Assembly: GCA_039090855.1 (NCBI GenBank)
Contig: CM076999.1
Span: 112,467,072 to 112,531,071, forward strand
DNA from: Macrothele yani
Lineage: Eukaryota; Arthropoda; Arachnida; Araneae; Macrothelidae
Direction of reading: 5' to 3'
Length of the DNA: 64,000 nt
Made by a program: the position numbers and the translations under genes
Part shown: piece after piece, positions 22,436 through 34,264 of the stretch
How the letters are laid out: each line of letters starts with the position of its first letter
Position numbering within the stretch: the first letter of the stretch is position 1
The notes under the pieces: generated by a model
What the model saw: only the letters and a program-made list of their open reading frames with translations
The model's database searches: none
What the model was told of the DNA's origin: nothing

Positions 22436-24065
22436 TACAACCCTGCAGCACTGCCTTGTTCCAACGGCTTGTTCAACGTCACCGGCCAGGTCTGTGACAG
22501 AGGATATTCGTGCCTTTTGCCAACGGTTTGTGCAACTTCACCGGCCATGCCTTTCGCAGAGGGCGTTCGTGCCTTCTACCAACGGCTTGTGCAAAGTCAC
22601 CGGCCAGATCTGTGACAGAGGACGTTTGTGCCTTCTACCAACGGCTTGTGAGAAATCACCGACCATGCCTGTGGCAGACGGCGTTGGGGCTTCTACTAAT
22701 AGCTTGTGCAAAGTCACCGGCCAGATCTGTGGCAGAGGACGTTTATGCCTTCTACCAACGGCTTGTGCGAAATCCCCGGCCATGCCTGTGGCAGACAGCG
22801 TTGGGGCTTCTACTAATAGCTTGTGCAAAGTCACCGGCCAGATCTGTGGCAGAGGACGTTTGTGCTTTCTACCAACGGCTTGTGCAAAGTCACCGGCCAA
22901 ATCTGTGACAGAGGACGTTTGTGCCTTCTACCAACGGCTTGTGCGAAATCCCCGGCCATGCCTGTGGCAGACAGCGTTGGGGCTTCTACTAATAGCTTGT
23001 GCAAAGTCACCGGCCAGATCTGTGGCAGAGGACGTTTGTGCCTTCTACCAACGGCTTGTGAGAAATCACCGGCCATGCCTGTGGCAGACGGCGTTGGGGC
23101 TTCTACTAATAGCTTGTGCAAAGTCACCGACCAGATCTGTGGCAGAGGACGTTTGTGCCTTCTACCAACGGCTTGTGAAAAATCACCGGCCATGCCTGTG
23201 GCAGACAGCGTTGGGGCTTCTACTAATAGCTTGTGCAAAGTCACCGACCAGATCTGTGGCAGAGGACGTTTGTGCCTTCTACCAACGGCTTGTGAGAAAT
23301 CACCGGCCATGCCTGTGGCAGACGGCGTTGGGGCTTCTACTAATAGCTTGTGCAAAGTCACCGGCCAGATCTGTAGCAGAGGACGTTTATGCCTTCTACC
23401 AACGGCTTGTGCGAAATCACCGGCCATGCCTGTGGCAGACAGCGTTGGGGCTTCTACTAATAGCTTGTGCAAAGTCACCGGCCAGATCTGTGGCAGAGGA
23501 CGTTTGTGCCTTCTACCAACGGCTTGTGAGAAATCACCGGCCATGCCTGTGGCAGAGGGCGTTTGGGGCTTCTACTAATAGCTTGTGCAAAGTCACCTAC
23601 CAGATCTGTGGCAGAGGACGTTTGTGCCTTCTACCAACGGCTTGTGAGAAATTACCGGCCATGCCTGTGGCAGACGGCGTTGGGGCTTCTACTAATAGCT
23701 TGTGCAAAGTCACCGGCCAGATCTGTAGCAGAGGACGTTTATGCCTTCTACCAACGGCTTGTGCGAAATCACCGGCCATGCCTGTGGCAGACAGCGTTGG
23801 GGCTTCTACTAATAGCTTGTGCAAAGTCACCGACCAGATCTGTGGCAGAGGACGTTCGTGCCTTCTACCAACGGCTTGTGAGAAATCACCGGCTATGCCT
23901 GTGGCAGAGGGCGTTCGTGCCTTCTATCAACAGCTTGTGCGAAGTCACCAGCCATGCCTGTATCAGAGGGTGTTTGTGTCTTCTTCCGACGGCTTGTGGA
24001 AAGTTACCGGCCAGGTCTGTAGCAGAGGACGTTCCTGCGTTCTCTCATTGCAGTCTGACAAAAGG
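22436..24065. repeat. 117-bp (2 x ~58-bp) satellite, open in several frames
   Basis: The unit holds two related half-units, one around agtcaccggccagatctgtg and the other around aatcaccggccatgcctgtg, each followed by gcagagg/acgg-cgtt and cttctacyaa. Successive tgtgcaaag positions are 22705, 22822, 22998, 23115 and 23232, so 117 bp or 117 + 59. Because 117 is a multiple of three, frames stay open: a 569-codon plus-strand frame, further plus frames, and minus frames of up to 237 codons. Units become more diverged towards both ends. I see no start context, splice sites or domain; I read it as a satellite. Confidence 0.85.
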
Positions 24066-24752
24066 CCCGATGCTCCCCTTTACATGTAGAAACCTACACA
24101 CGCCGCACGTGAGCATCTTTCTGCAAATGCACGTATATTTCCATATGTGTGCCCAAATACTTCTATCCACACAGTGCATACTTTCTTTTATCTACTAGCA
24201 ATTAATTGTGTATGTTTCCAAATTAAGGCTAGAGATTAAGCTAGATTCTAATTAAATAAAAAAAAAGAGGAATTTCACTGGGAAATGGAAACAATATAGC
24301 CAGACAAAAGGAGAGAAATGTCCCTTTGGTGAATTTAGAGATCTAAACTATAAGATTAACGATCATTTCAATAAGTCACATTAAAATGGTCACCAAAGGA
24401 AAATCTGCTGTGCGTAAAATCGTTAAAATAAGCAAATACAAGTCGGTCACCGAGTGCACAAAGAAATTTTCCAATAGGAAGAGTGGATTCTGTCAATGAA
24501 TTAGAGAAAAATATTTGCCCAATTATCCTTTGGTACTTTACTAAGAATAGGGTATTTTTTAGAGCTCTTCAACCAGTGAAGAATATTTGTACTTTTCAGT
24601 GTTATGTTTGAGGTTCGTCAAACTGGTATGTTTGTTAGCCTTTTTAATAAGGAATTATACAAATATCAGTGATAATAATAACTTTGTGTGTGTGTGTGTG
24701 TTTATAAGAAAACGCAGTTACTTCGCCTTGTGATGTAGAAATATGCAAAATA
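24066..24752. other. No gene
   Basis: AT-rich intron sequence with a (TG)n of about 18 bp near 24684. Confidence 0.5.
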
Positions 24753-26003
24753 CAGTAGAACCCGCTTATATCGAGCAGCTCGTTCGGATTTAACACGGAG
24801 ATCGTCCTTAAATCCGGACGCTTGCTAAATCTTATAACGAACCCCCTTATTAACGAGCAGCTCGTTCGGATTCAACACGAAGATCGTCCTTAAATCCGGA
24901 CGCCTGCTAAATCTTATAACTAACCCGATTATAACGAGCAGCTTATAATGAACCCGCTTATAACGAGCAGCTCGTCCGGATTTAACACGGAGATCGTCCT
25001 TAAATCCGGACGCTTGCTAAATCTTATAACGAACCCGCTTATTAACGAGCAGCTCGTTCGGATTCAACACGAAGATCGTCCTTAAATCCGGACGCTTGCT
25101 AAATCTTATAACTAACCCGATTATAACGAGCAGCTTATAATGAACCCGCTTATAACGAGCAGCTCGTCCGGATTTAACACGGAGATCGTCCTTAAATCCG
25201 GACGCTTGCTAAATCTTATAACGAACCCGCTTATTAACGAGCAGCTCGTTCGGATTCAACACGAAGATCGTCCTTAAATCCGGACGCTTGCTAAATCTTA
25301 TAACTAACCCGATTATAACGAGCAGCTTATAATGAACCCGCTTATAACGAGCAGCTCGTCCGGATTTAACACGGAGATCGTCCTTAAATCCGGACGCTTG
25401 CCGCTTATTAACGAGCAGCTCGTTCGGATTCAACACGAAGATCGTCCTTAAATCCGGACGCCTGCTAAATCTTATAACTAACCCGATTATAACGAGCAGC
25501 TTATAATGAACCCGCTTATAACGAGCAGCTCGTCCGGATTTAACACGGAGATCGTCCTTAAATCCGGACGCTTGCCGCTTATTAACGAGCAGCTCGTTCG
25601 GATTCAACACGAAGATCGTCCTTAAATCCGGACGCCTGCTAAATCTTATAACTAACCCGATTATAACGAGCAGCTCGTCCGGATTTAACACGGAGATCGT
25701 CCTTAAATCCGGACGCTTGCTAAATCTTATAACGAACCCGCTTATTAACGAGCAGCTCGTTCGGATTCAACACGAAGATCGTCCTTAAATCCGGACGCTT
25801 GCTAAATCTTATAACTAACCCGATTATAACGAGCAGCTTATAATGAACCCGCTTATAACGAGCATCTCGTCCGGATTTAACACGGAGATCGTCCTTAAAT
25901 TCGGACGCTTTCTAAATCTTATAACGAACCCGCTTATAACGAGCAGCTCGTCCGGATTTAACACGGAGATCGTCTTAAAATCCGGACGCTTGCTAAATCT
26001 GTT
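24753..26003. repeat. Composite satellite related to pogo/Tigger-like termini
   Basis: The array begins with cagtagaacccgcttatat, close to the terminal repeat of Tigger/pogo-type transposons. It then repeats modules cgagcagctcgttcggattc, aacacgaagatcgtcctta and aatccggacgcttgctaaat, followed by cttataac. Modules of about 77 bp are organised in a higher-order unit of about 180-190 bp that alternates a gttcggattcaacacgaag form with a gtccggatttaacacggag form. A minus-strand 160-codon frame is a by-product. Confidence 0.85.
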
Positions 26004-26245
26004 TTGGAGTGAAAAATCACTCCATGTAAAAATATGCACACAATACAATAGGCATATACAGGGCGATTCAAAAGTCCCCGAACTCTATAATTTAAAACGT
26101 ATTTTTTGTAAAACCATAAAAGGTGTCCGAGTATTGCTGCTTGTAGATGTTGTGTGTGACCTTGGGGAACGAGCTGCGCCACGTGATAGCACCACGTGAC
26201 ACTACGCTTACGCGGGCGCTGGCAAGCAGTAACGTTCAGTCAGCT

Positions 26246-27501
26246 ATGAGTCTCACGCAAGAACAGAGAGCCGCTTTGTTAGAAGTTTATTTTGCGGAAA
26301 AATCTTACCAACGTTGCACCCAGCTCTTTCAAGGGAAGTTTCCTGATGCTCCTATACCAGGGGAAACAACTGTGTATGAGCTTGTAAACAGGTTTCGCGA
26401 GAGAGGCAGTGTTCAGGATAAGCCTAAAAGCGGCTGGCCGTCCGTGGTGACGACCACGTTTCTGGAGAAAATCCACGTTACCCTGCAGCGCTCTTCCCCG
26501 AAGTCACTTTTGCGGCTGTCTCAAGAGTTAGGGGCATCACATTCAGCCTGCCAGAGGGCTACTAAACGTCTAAAGCTATGACAGAATACGAGTAGTGCAA
26601 GAGCTACGTCCTTTGGACTCGGAAAAGCGCATTGCCTTCTGCCAATGGTTTTAGAGTTTTACGCGCCACAATGTGACTAACCAGCTTTTTTTTTTTGGTT
26701 GGAGGTTTAACGACCACCGTGAGCAACTCAATGGGCTATAAGCAGTCGCCCGTCCCTAATTTAGGGTCACTGGTTCCAGGGAAGGGAGAGAGCCAGTGCC
26801 GTAAGACAACCACAACATCCATGCCTCACCGGGATTCGAACCCGGACCCCTTTCGGACGAATGATCAGAGGCCATCGCTTAGACCACTGCGCCACCGAGG
26901 CGGCACTAACCAGCTTAACAACACTTTTTTCAGTAACGAGGCATAGTTTTATTTGAATGGATATCTCAATAGCCAAAACACTCGCATATGGGCTGCGGAG
27001 AATCCACACACATTGCATGAGGATGGACTTCACTGTCAGAAAGTTGGAGTGTGGTGCGCCAAGTCTAGACGGCGAATTGTAGGGCCATTTTGTTTTCGAC
27101 ACAACTGTAAATTCCGCTGTGTATTGCAGACATCATCCATCAATTTGTAGCGATGCTGGAAGAACACGAACGTTACTGTTGGTTTCAACAAGATGGAGCA
27201 ACGTGCCACACATCAAACGACACAATGGGGATACTCCGTGAGTTCTTCAACGATCGATTAATCTCGAAAAAAAAAAAAAAACCTTTGGCCGCTTCGCTCA
27301 CCAGACTTTTATTTGTGGGGCTATCTGAAAGACACAGTTCACCACAACAACCATAAGACGGTACAGGACCTGCTGAACAACATCATTACAGCCGTGAGGG
27401 ACATACCAGCCAACACGCTGAAAAGAGTATCCGCCAACATGTGTCGACGGTTGAATTTGTGTCTTCAACAGAATGGTGGACAATTCCAGCATCTATTGTA
27501 A
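26246..27501 (+). pseudogene. mariner-like transposase with DUF4817-type HTH (interrupted)
   Basis: The first segment starts at ATG 26246: MSLTQEQRAALLEVYF, then YQRCTQLFQGKFPD and TTVYELVNRFRERGSV, which is the N-terminal helix-turn-helix of DUF4817-type transposases. It stops at 26581 and continues in another frame (ELRPLDSEKRIAFCQW) to the SINE. After the SINE, the NTFFS-EA region with a degraded first catalytic site, GYLNSQNTRIWAAENPH and then WFQQDGATCHTS (second Asp) follow. The third catalytic region is damaged by a poly(A) run near 27268. The C-terminus (MCRRLNLCLQQNGGQFQHLL) ends at 27501. Inactive. Confidence 0.8.
26688..26904 (-). mobile_element. Main-family SINE copy 4
   Basis: Reverse copy with a perfect 12-bp target duplication actaaccagctt (26676-26687 and 26905-26916). 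Inserted in the mariner-like transposase gene. Confidence 0.95.
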
Positions 27502-27557
27502 AATGGTTTTCATTACCTGTAAGTTTGAGTGTCAATAGAACAGTATGTAGAAATAAG

Positions 27558-28769
27558 GTAACACTGGACATGGCTCAACCGAGAGAACAAGCTGTCTTCA
27601 GGAGCGGCTACAGCACAATAGATCATATCCACGTACTGAGAGAACTAATTGAAAGAGCGAGGGAATATGAACTTCCATTGTGCATGGCTTTTATCGATTA
27701 TGAAAAAGCCTTTGATTCGGCGAAACCATCAGCAGTTACAATGGCTCTGAAAACCTGCGGCATTGAAGATGCATACATTAATATTATTAATAACATCTAT
27801 GAAAATGCAAGGGCAAAGATTCGGCTGTTTGAAAATACAACACACATAAAAATTGGAAAAGGAGTGAGACAAGGTGACACCATATCTCCGAAGCTCTTTA
27901 ATGCCACATTGGAAAATGTCTTTCAATCACTGAACTGGGAAAACAAAGGGATAAAGATTAATGGAGATTATCTAACCCACCTTCGTTTTGCTGATGACAT
28001 AGTCATTTTTGCAACTACCCCATCAGAGCTGCAGAGTATGATCCAGGAACTTGCTGACAAGAGTAAAGAAGTGGGATTAAAAATGAACTTTCAGAAGACA
28101 AAAGTGATGTTCAGTGCTTTTACAAGAAATGAAGATTTATCGATTGATGGAGAAAAACTGGAGATAACAGACATGTACGTTTATCTTGGACAGCAGATAT
28201 CAAGTAAGGGTCACATTGATGAAGAAATTAATCGGCGTACAAAACTTGCCTGGAGAGCCTTTTGGAAGAAACAGCATAATTTTCAAGAGCAATGGGCCAT
28301 TATGTCTTAAAAGAAAAGTGTTTGATCAATGCATCCTTCCAGTGCTTACGTATGGTGCAGAGACGTGGACCTTAACTAAAAGAGACATACAAAGACTGCA
28401 GACAACTCAAAGATGCATGCAGAGGTACATGCTTGGTATAACCAGGAGAGATAAGAAGAGGAACTCGTGGATCCGAAAAATGACAAGAGTGGAAGACATC
28501 ATGATCAGAGTTAAATCCCTGAAATGGCAATGGGCTGGACATACTGCCAGAAGGACAGACCATCGATGGATAGCCGAAATTTTTGATTGAATTCCAAGGG
28601 ACAGGAAAAGACCCAGAAGAAGACCCCATGGGAGATGGGTGGATGAAATTCAAAAGTATGCGGGAGTGACATTGAGGAGACTGGCACAAGACAGACCGTT
28701 GTGGAGGAAACTTGGGGAGACCTTCGTCCAGCAGTGGATGGATAATGGTTGACGATGATGATGATGAAA
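27558..28769 (+). pseudogene. RTE-clade reverse transcriptase, second copy
   Basis: Very similar to 2743-3939, starting at the equivalent of codon KVTLDMAQ, so even more 5'-truncated. The RT blocks IDYEKAFDSAKP, GVRQGDTISP and FADD are present. A one-base shift near 28258 and a premature TGA at 28588-28590 break the frame. The remaining C-terminus continues to the natural end QQWMDNG near 28752 and a (gat)n tail. It sits inside the mariner-like element, so it inserted later. Confidence 0.88.
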
Positions 28770-28844
28770 AATAGTTATACATCACTATATTCGCGGTAGA
28801 AATATTTGAATTCAGAGTTCAGGGACTTTTGAATCACTCTGTAC

Positions 28845-29324
28845 TGTACGTTTATATTGTACATGTATATCCATGTATATCATAACATCTGGCACCATTT
28901 TTTCACTATTTTCTGGCTCTCTAGCGTTGGCTACATCGTCGTTTACGGATAGAAGTTTTCTCTTACATATTTTGTAACTTTTAGAAGTTAAAAATTTCCT
29001 ACTTGACAGCTATGTTGGTTGACCGCTATTTAAAATGGACGTCAAGAGATTTTTCTGCACGTACATCCAATGGAAAAAAAAGTTTGGACCCTATCTCCTC
29101 AGCGAAGAAAGATTTCCCATATATCAAAATTGGCCCACTAATAAAAACATCCAAACTTAAATTGTGCAATCGTTTTTTTTTTTACAAAAAACTTTCCTGA
29201 ACTACACTCATCGTCAAAAAAATAGTTGCACCCAGAAGGACGTGTCGGATTGCAATGCTATACTTCCTCCCGAAAGGTAAAGGTTACCAGGAACAGCAAA
29301 TAATTAAACATTGAGACTGATATA
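28845..29324. other. No gene
   Basis: Intron-2 spacer between two DNA transposons. No coding signal. Confidence 0.5.
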
Positions 29325-29517
29325 CAGGGATTGCCAAAATAATGGAAACACTTCGCTGAAAACAGTGACTTTGGTATGTGCTGCTTTTTGAGTAAAACGA
29401 ACACGTAGCTACAATTTTTTTTTTTTTTTGTAAAAAAATGTTGCTTATAGTCTCAAGGGTCTGTGTGATTGCATTGTAAATCGGTGTTTGCATAATTTCG
29501 TTCCAGGTGAAGGCACA

Positions 29518-30749
29518 ATGAGTGACCTGTCGGAGTACCAAAGAGGACAGATTGTAGGAGCCCGTCTGGTTGGTGCGTCAGTAACCACAGTGGTACAGGT
29601 ATTAGCGGTATCGAGAGGTACCATGTCGAAGGTCATGACAGCATTCACGGCACAACATCATCTGCGAGACACAATTGGCAGAAAAACCAAACTCACTGCG
29701 ATAGACAGGAGGACATTAAAGAGGACTGTGAGGAAGACCACGGCGACGAAAGTGACTTATGAGCTTAATGCACATCTCCAAAAGCCAGTGTCGACCATAC
29801 CGTGCGAAGGGAATTGCATAAGAACAATATTTACGACAGAGTTGCAATTGCAAACCCTTGGTGTCACAGGTGAATATTAAACGGAGACAACAGTAGCGCC
29901 TGGAACATAAAACGTGGACTACAGATGAATGGAAACATGTCTTGTTTTCCGATGAATCAAGTTTCTCACTATTCCCCACCACAGGATGGGTTTACGTGTG
30001 GAGAACCCCCGCAGAAGCCTACAACACAGACTGTCTCCTTCCTACAGTGAAGCATGGGTTCGGTTCCGTAATGGTTTGGGCCATGATCTCGTGGTTTGCA
30101 GCAGGTCCCATTATCACCTTATACGGACGGATCACTAGGGGTGGCTATGTCACTTTTTTGGACGATCATGTGCATTCAATGGCGCAAACATTGTTTCCGT
30201 CAGAGAATTACACCTTTCAAGGTGATAATGATCCGATTCATAGAAGTCGAACTTTTCAATCATGGTTTGAGGAACATGAGGATGAAGTTGCACACCTTCC
30301 CTGGTCTGCACACTCACCGGACTTAAACATCATCGACCCCTGTGGTCTGTGTTGGAAAACAAAGTGCGATCCCGTTATCCTCCTCCGGCGTCTCTCAAGG
30401 AATTGGAGCAGTTTCTGCAGGAAGAATGGTACAACATACCACTTACCGCCGCCCCGGTGGCGTAGTGGTCTAAGGCGCTGGCCTCTGATCATTCGTCCGA
30501 AAGGGGTCCGGGTTCGAATCCCGGTCAGGCATGGATGTTGTGTTTGTCTTACGGCACTGGCTCTCTCCCTTCCCTGGAACCAGTGACCCTAAATTAGGGA
30601 CGGGCGACTGCTTATAGCCCACTGAGTTGCTCATAGTGGTCGTTAAAACTCCAATAAAAAAAAAAAAAAAAATACCACTTACCACCATCCAGGACTTGTA
30701 TGCGTCCATTCCAAGGAGGATGCAAGCTGTTTTAAATGCCAAGGGTGTT
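29518..30749 (+). pseudogene. Tc1-like transposase, copy A (broken)
   Basis: Start at 29518 (MSDLSEYQRGQIVGARLVGA, HTH), with SRGTMSKVMTAF as the recognition-helix region. The frame ends at 29880. The catalytic part resumes in another frame at about 29942 (LFSDESSFSLFPTTG, first Asp; GSVMVWAMISWFAAGP; FQGDNDPIHRS, second Asp; SPDLNIID region, third site). Then comes SINE copy 5, inserted in the C-terminal region, and the last residues follow it. Relative to copy B it has a small deletion around 29645-29670. Confidence 0.83.
30448..30672 (+). mobile_element. Main-family SINE copy 5 (forward)
   Basis: Forward copy with a pure A tail. Perfect 11-bp target duplication taccacttacc (30437-30447 and 30673-30683). 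Confidence 0.96.
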
Positions 30750-30976
30750 TTTTTTTTTTTTTTTTTTGATTGGAGGTTTAACGACCACCGTGAGCAACTC
30801 AATGGGCTATAAGCAGTCGCCCGTCCCTAATTTAGGGTCACTGGTTCCAGGGAAGGGAGAGAGCCAGTGCCGTAAGACAAACACAACATCCATGCCTGAC
30901 CGGGATTCGAACCCGGACCCCATTCGGACGAATGATCATAGGCCAGCGCCTTAGACCACTGCGCCACCGGGGCGGC
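30750..30976 (-). mobile_element. Main-family SINE copy 6
   Basis: Reverse copy with a long poly(T). Perfect 12-bp target duplication gccaagggtgtt (30738-30749 and 30977-30988). Only about 80 bp from copy 5, in opposite orientation. Confidence 0.96.
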
Positions 30977-31071
30977 GCCAAGGGTGTTCCCACACCATAT
31001 TAGGTGCGTAACACCTATTGTTTCAAGATGTTTTTATTATTTTGGACAACCGCTGTATATATATATATATA

Positions 31072-31282
31072 TATTATTAGAAGTTTAACGACCACCGTGG
31101 GCAACTCAGTGGGCTATAAGCAGTCGCCCGTCCCTAATTTAGGACCACTGGTTCTAGGGAAGGGAGAGAGCCAGTGCCGTAAGACGAACACAACATCCAT
31201 GTCTCACCGGGATTCCAACGCACACCTATCTCGGACGAATGATCAGAAACCATCGCTTAGACCACTGCACCACCAGAGCTGC
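31072..31282 (-). mobile_element. Main-family SINE copy 7 (diverged)
   Basis: Reverse copy with an (AT)n tail at 31056-31072 and several substitutions, including a damaged B box. No clear target duplication. Older than copies 5 and 6. Confidence 0.85.
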
Positions 31283-31333
31283 GAGACTGATATGGGCAAT
31301 ATTTATTGAGCTACACTCCAGTAAACAATGACT

Positions 31334-32336
31334 CTCAGTATGGCATCGGGCCGCCATGTTTGCTCACACAGTATGCCAGACGTCTCGGCATGGAGTTGTA
31401 GAGGTTCTGCGATAAGTCATTCCTTGTAGCTTGCATCTTCTCACGCAATTTCTACAAATTGTGCGGTAGGGGTGGAGTGTGAATAGCGCGTACAATAGCA
31501 TCCCACACATTTTCAATCGGCGATAGGTCTGGCGATGCGGCTGGCCATGGCAGAGTGTCGGTACTTTGAAGGCAAGTTCTCGAGAAGTCCTGTTGGAAAA
31601 TCGCACCGAAGTGAGCTTTCAGAAAAGGTAGGGCCACTGGTTGCAGGACCTTATTCACGTAACGTTGGGCTGCCAAAGTGTCTGTAATGAACACCAAAGG
31701 TGATCTGGCATCGTAGGCAGTTGCACCCCACACCATGCCTTCTAGACGTGTGACAGTCGACAACAAACCGTTCATCTTGACGTTGACCACGGTGCCTCCA
31801 CACACAGATTCATTGGTCGTCTCCTCCAAGACAAAAGGGGGACTCGTCACTGAAGATCACCCTCTGTCATTCTGAGTGGCTCCTTGACAGTCTGGCACGA
31901 CACCATTGCAGTCTTTGGCGAAGATGCAATGGTGTTAAGGGCAGTCGTTGTAAAGGTCTAAGTGCGTGTAGTCCTACGTCGTGCACCCGTCTGCAAATGG
32001 TGCTGGAACTAATCGGGCAATGTATAGAGGACACCAATGCTCGCTGAATATCTACAGTCGTGGCTGTTGGGTCACTTCCCTCATGTCGGACAACCAGTCG
32101 GCCCCCTCTCTCCGTGGTTCGTTTAGGTCTCCAAGACCTGTGGAACCACGACCTATCAATTCATGCGTGCTTTGTTCTATCCACTGCCGCCAACAGCGTG
32201 CTATGGTGATATCCGCACGACTGGTATGGCACGCAATATGGCGATAAGACCATCCCGCTTCCCTGAGCCCGACGATGTGGCCCGTCTCGAACTCCTCCAA
32301 CTGCTCGAATTGCTTCCGAACTTTTCTTCGAGGCAT
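31334..32336 (-). pseudogene. Tc1-like transposase (third type, broken)
   Basis: The minus strand begins at 32336 with MPRRKVRKQFEQLEEFETGH, then IVGLREAGWSYRHIACH (HTH). The middle is degraded. From 31850 to about 31452 the protein again reads well: a VVNVKMNG / TRLEGMVWGATAYDARSPLV block, then IFQQDFSRTCLQS, where the expected DNA motif after the second Asp is changed, and LPWPAASPDLSPIENVWDAI with the third catalytic site. The C-terminus is out of frame down to about 31334. Inactive. Confidence 0.8.
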
Positions 32337-32544
32337 ACTTCACTTGCAAAGGTTGCAACCAACACAACAGCACGAGTCAGAATGCCAAGCACGCGTAACG
32401 GGACGACCCTATACAGCTGGTCAGACACAGCACTACGACCTGTGATACTTGAATCATTTGCATGTCTCACGATGTCAAACCTACCCACCAAGTTCCATTC
32501 CTGTCGGTTGCTTCCTTCTGGGAGCAACTATTTGTTTGATGATG

Positions 32545-32665
32545 AGTGTATGTTAAAAATCAATAGCTTTACTTCGATGGAGTTGTGATACTGGCTTACA
32601 GCTGGCTCTACTCTTCGTTGCCACTTCATCGAAGTAAAGTTATTCATTTTTAATATAGCTCAGCA
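32545..32665. repeat. Hairpin (MITE-like) repeat
   Basis: The arms share ctttacttcgatg-agtt on the left (about 32567) and acttcatcgaagtaaag on the right (about 32624), with outer matching gttaaaaatca / attcatttttaat. Spacer about 45 bp. Possibly a tiny MITE. Confidence 0.55.
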
Positions 32666-34012
32666 AACCTTTTTTTGAAAAAAAAAAAAAAAAAAAAACC
32701 GCCGATTGCACATTCTAAATGAAAAGGTCTTTTATCAGTGGACACATTTTATGTATCGGAAATCTTTCTTCGCTGCAGAAATAAGATCGAAATTTTCTCC
32801 GTTGCAAGTACAGGGATCAAATTCACTAGATGTCCACCTTAACAACACACGCGAAGTAAAAGCAGCATCGATTCACCTGAAGGGTGAAAAATATAATGAA
32901 CACAATTCTAGGAATTATCATCTCCTGTTTCCCTTCAGGCCACTCACATTCCATTACTCCCCTATTTCTCTCTGCAATCGTCGCCCAGAAATCCACTTAA
33001 TACATGTGCCTGAACACCACCCATTTATTTTTGCCCTAGGACTATACTCGGGGCAAAGCTATCCTGGCAATGGGGCCAAAGCTACGGTGACCTTTTCACT
33101 CCCAGTATTACTCCGCACTAATGGTGTGTAATTAACCTTCACTCGGAAAACTTCTCCCACAAGCCCTCAGGGCTGGCTGTCTGTCACCGTGATCCCTTAC
33201 CAAACCCCTCTATTTTAACCCCCTCCCCACCGCCGCGCGCTTTGCAGACCGGTAGACAAGCAGTTTATTTCTCCCTCTCTTATCTTTTTTTTTTTTTTTT
33301 TTTTTTTGGAGATGTTACAGAACGTGTAACGTTTCTTTCTTTCTTACTTTTAAAATGAAATTATCTTTGCTAAACACGGGAAGCAGTCTTAAGTGGACTA
33401 ATTTTGTTTTCACATATTTTTCCATTTTTTTTTATATATTTCATATATTTATACTTATTGCTTGAAGATTACCAACTGCGGGATTTAATTAAAAGTAATT
33501 TTACCATGTCATCAGTTATGCGTAAAATTTCGTTCTTTCAAAAATTTTGCCTTGATTAGATTTTTTTTTTTATAACAGACATCCGTTAAATGTGTATGCA
33601 TTTTTAACTACCCCGTGTTGCCATAAGTACTGGACAAGAGCCCGTCTCTGTGGTAAATGATATTTTAGGGTTCACTGTAAACTGCCACACATCTTTCAGC
33701 AACTTGGAAAATTGCCACACATTGGAAAATTGCCACATGTTTTTCATTGATGGGCCGGGCACAAATTGCTGTTCCTCCGAGGAACACTTTGAATCTGTGG
33801 CAGTTTTCCAAGTTTCCGAATTATGTGTGGCTGGGGAAGGAACTCTTTCATTTGTCTGAATTTTCATGCCGGTTCATGCGCGTTTAAGGCAACTGCGCAC
33901 AAAAGTTCAAAAGGAAAAGATGGCCGTTTCTTGGCCTATATTGAGAACTGAATTGGGAACTCCAAACTAATTTCGAGAAAACGTTCTATGTAAGCCAAGC
34001 GAGAATTGTATT
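32666..34012. other. No recognised gene
   Basis: T-rich intron-2 sequence. A 141-codon frame at 32706-33131 has no family resemblance. Near 33680-33740 the phrase ttggaaaattgccacac is locally repeated. 33042-33057 is a 16-bp inverted match to 34665-34680. Confidence 0.45.
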
Positions 34013-34264
34013 TTAATTTGAAGAAATAAATTGCCAATGGATCTGAGGTACTTCAGTACTAAATTCAACCTTCATTCTCGCAATGGTGCGACTTGAAACG
34101 CCAGTGAGTTCTGCCGTAAGAACTGTTAATTCATTTGATTTATTCGGCGAATGTTTTTCCATCAATTTAGTGAAAACATTCATAACGATCACCTTAGCAG
34201 AGCTTCGTAGTGATTTCCCACGTTTATGCGGCTGAAATACACTCGAGTGACCGGCAGATGCCAT
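34013..34264 (-). pseudogene. Possible DNA-transposon HTH fragment
   Basis: An 83-codon minus-strand frame starting MASAGHS. The segment KRGKSLRSSAKVIVMNVF followed by LTGVSSRTIARMK resembles the N-terminal DNA-binding helices of some insect-type Tc1/IS630 transposases. No catalytic part is seen upstream or downstream. Assignment is tentative. Confidence 0.35.

Larger units (their letters stand above)
26057..28844 (+). mobile_element. mariner-like (DUF4817-type) element with nested SINE and RTE
   Basis: The termini cagggcgattcaaaagtccc (from 26059) and the inverse gggacttttgaatcactctg (about 28823-28841) are imperfect inverted repeats. Both abut TA, the target of Tc1/mariner elements. Inside are transposase remnants, a SINE (26688-26904) and an RTE LINE fragment (27558-28752). 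Without the inserts the element is about 1.3 kb, the normal size. Confidence 0.85.
29325..31055 (+). mobile_element. Tc1-like element with two nested SINEs (copy A)
   Basis: The left end cagggattgccaaaataatg (29325, after TA) and the right end ttattattttggacaaccgc-tg (to 31055, before TA) are inverted repeats. It carries a broken transposase and SINEs at 30448-30672 and 30750-30976. A second copy of the same element lies at 36156-37397. Confidence 0.87.

Noticed and set aside
22380..24089. 569-codon frame as a host repeat-protein gene
   Set aside because: The 117-bp period explains the openness in several frames and both strands; no splice sites or domain. Kept as a finding rather than a gene.
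25209..25691. 160-codon minus-strand frame
   Set aside because: By-product of the composite satellite at 24753-26003.
32706..33131. 141-codon plus-strand frame
   Set aside because: No family resemblance, no splice context and typical translated non-coding composition.
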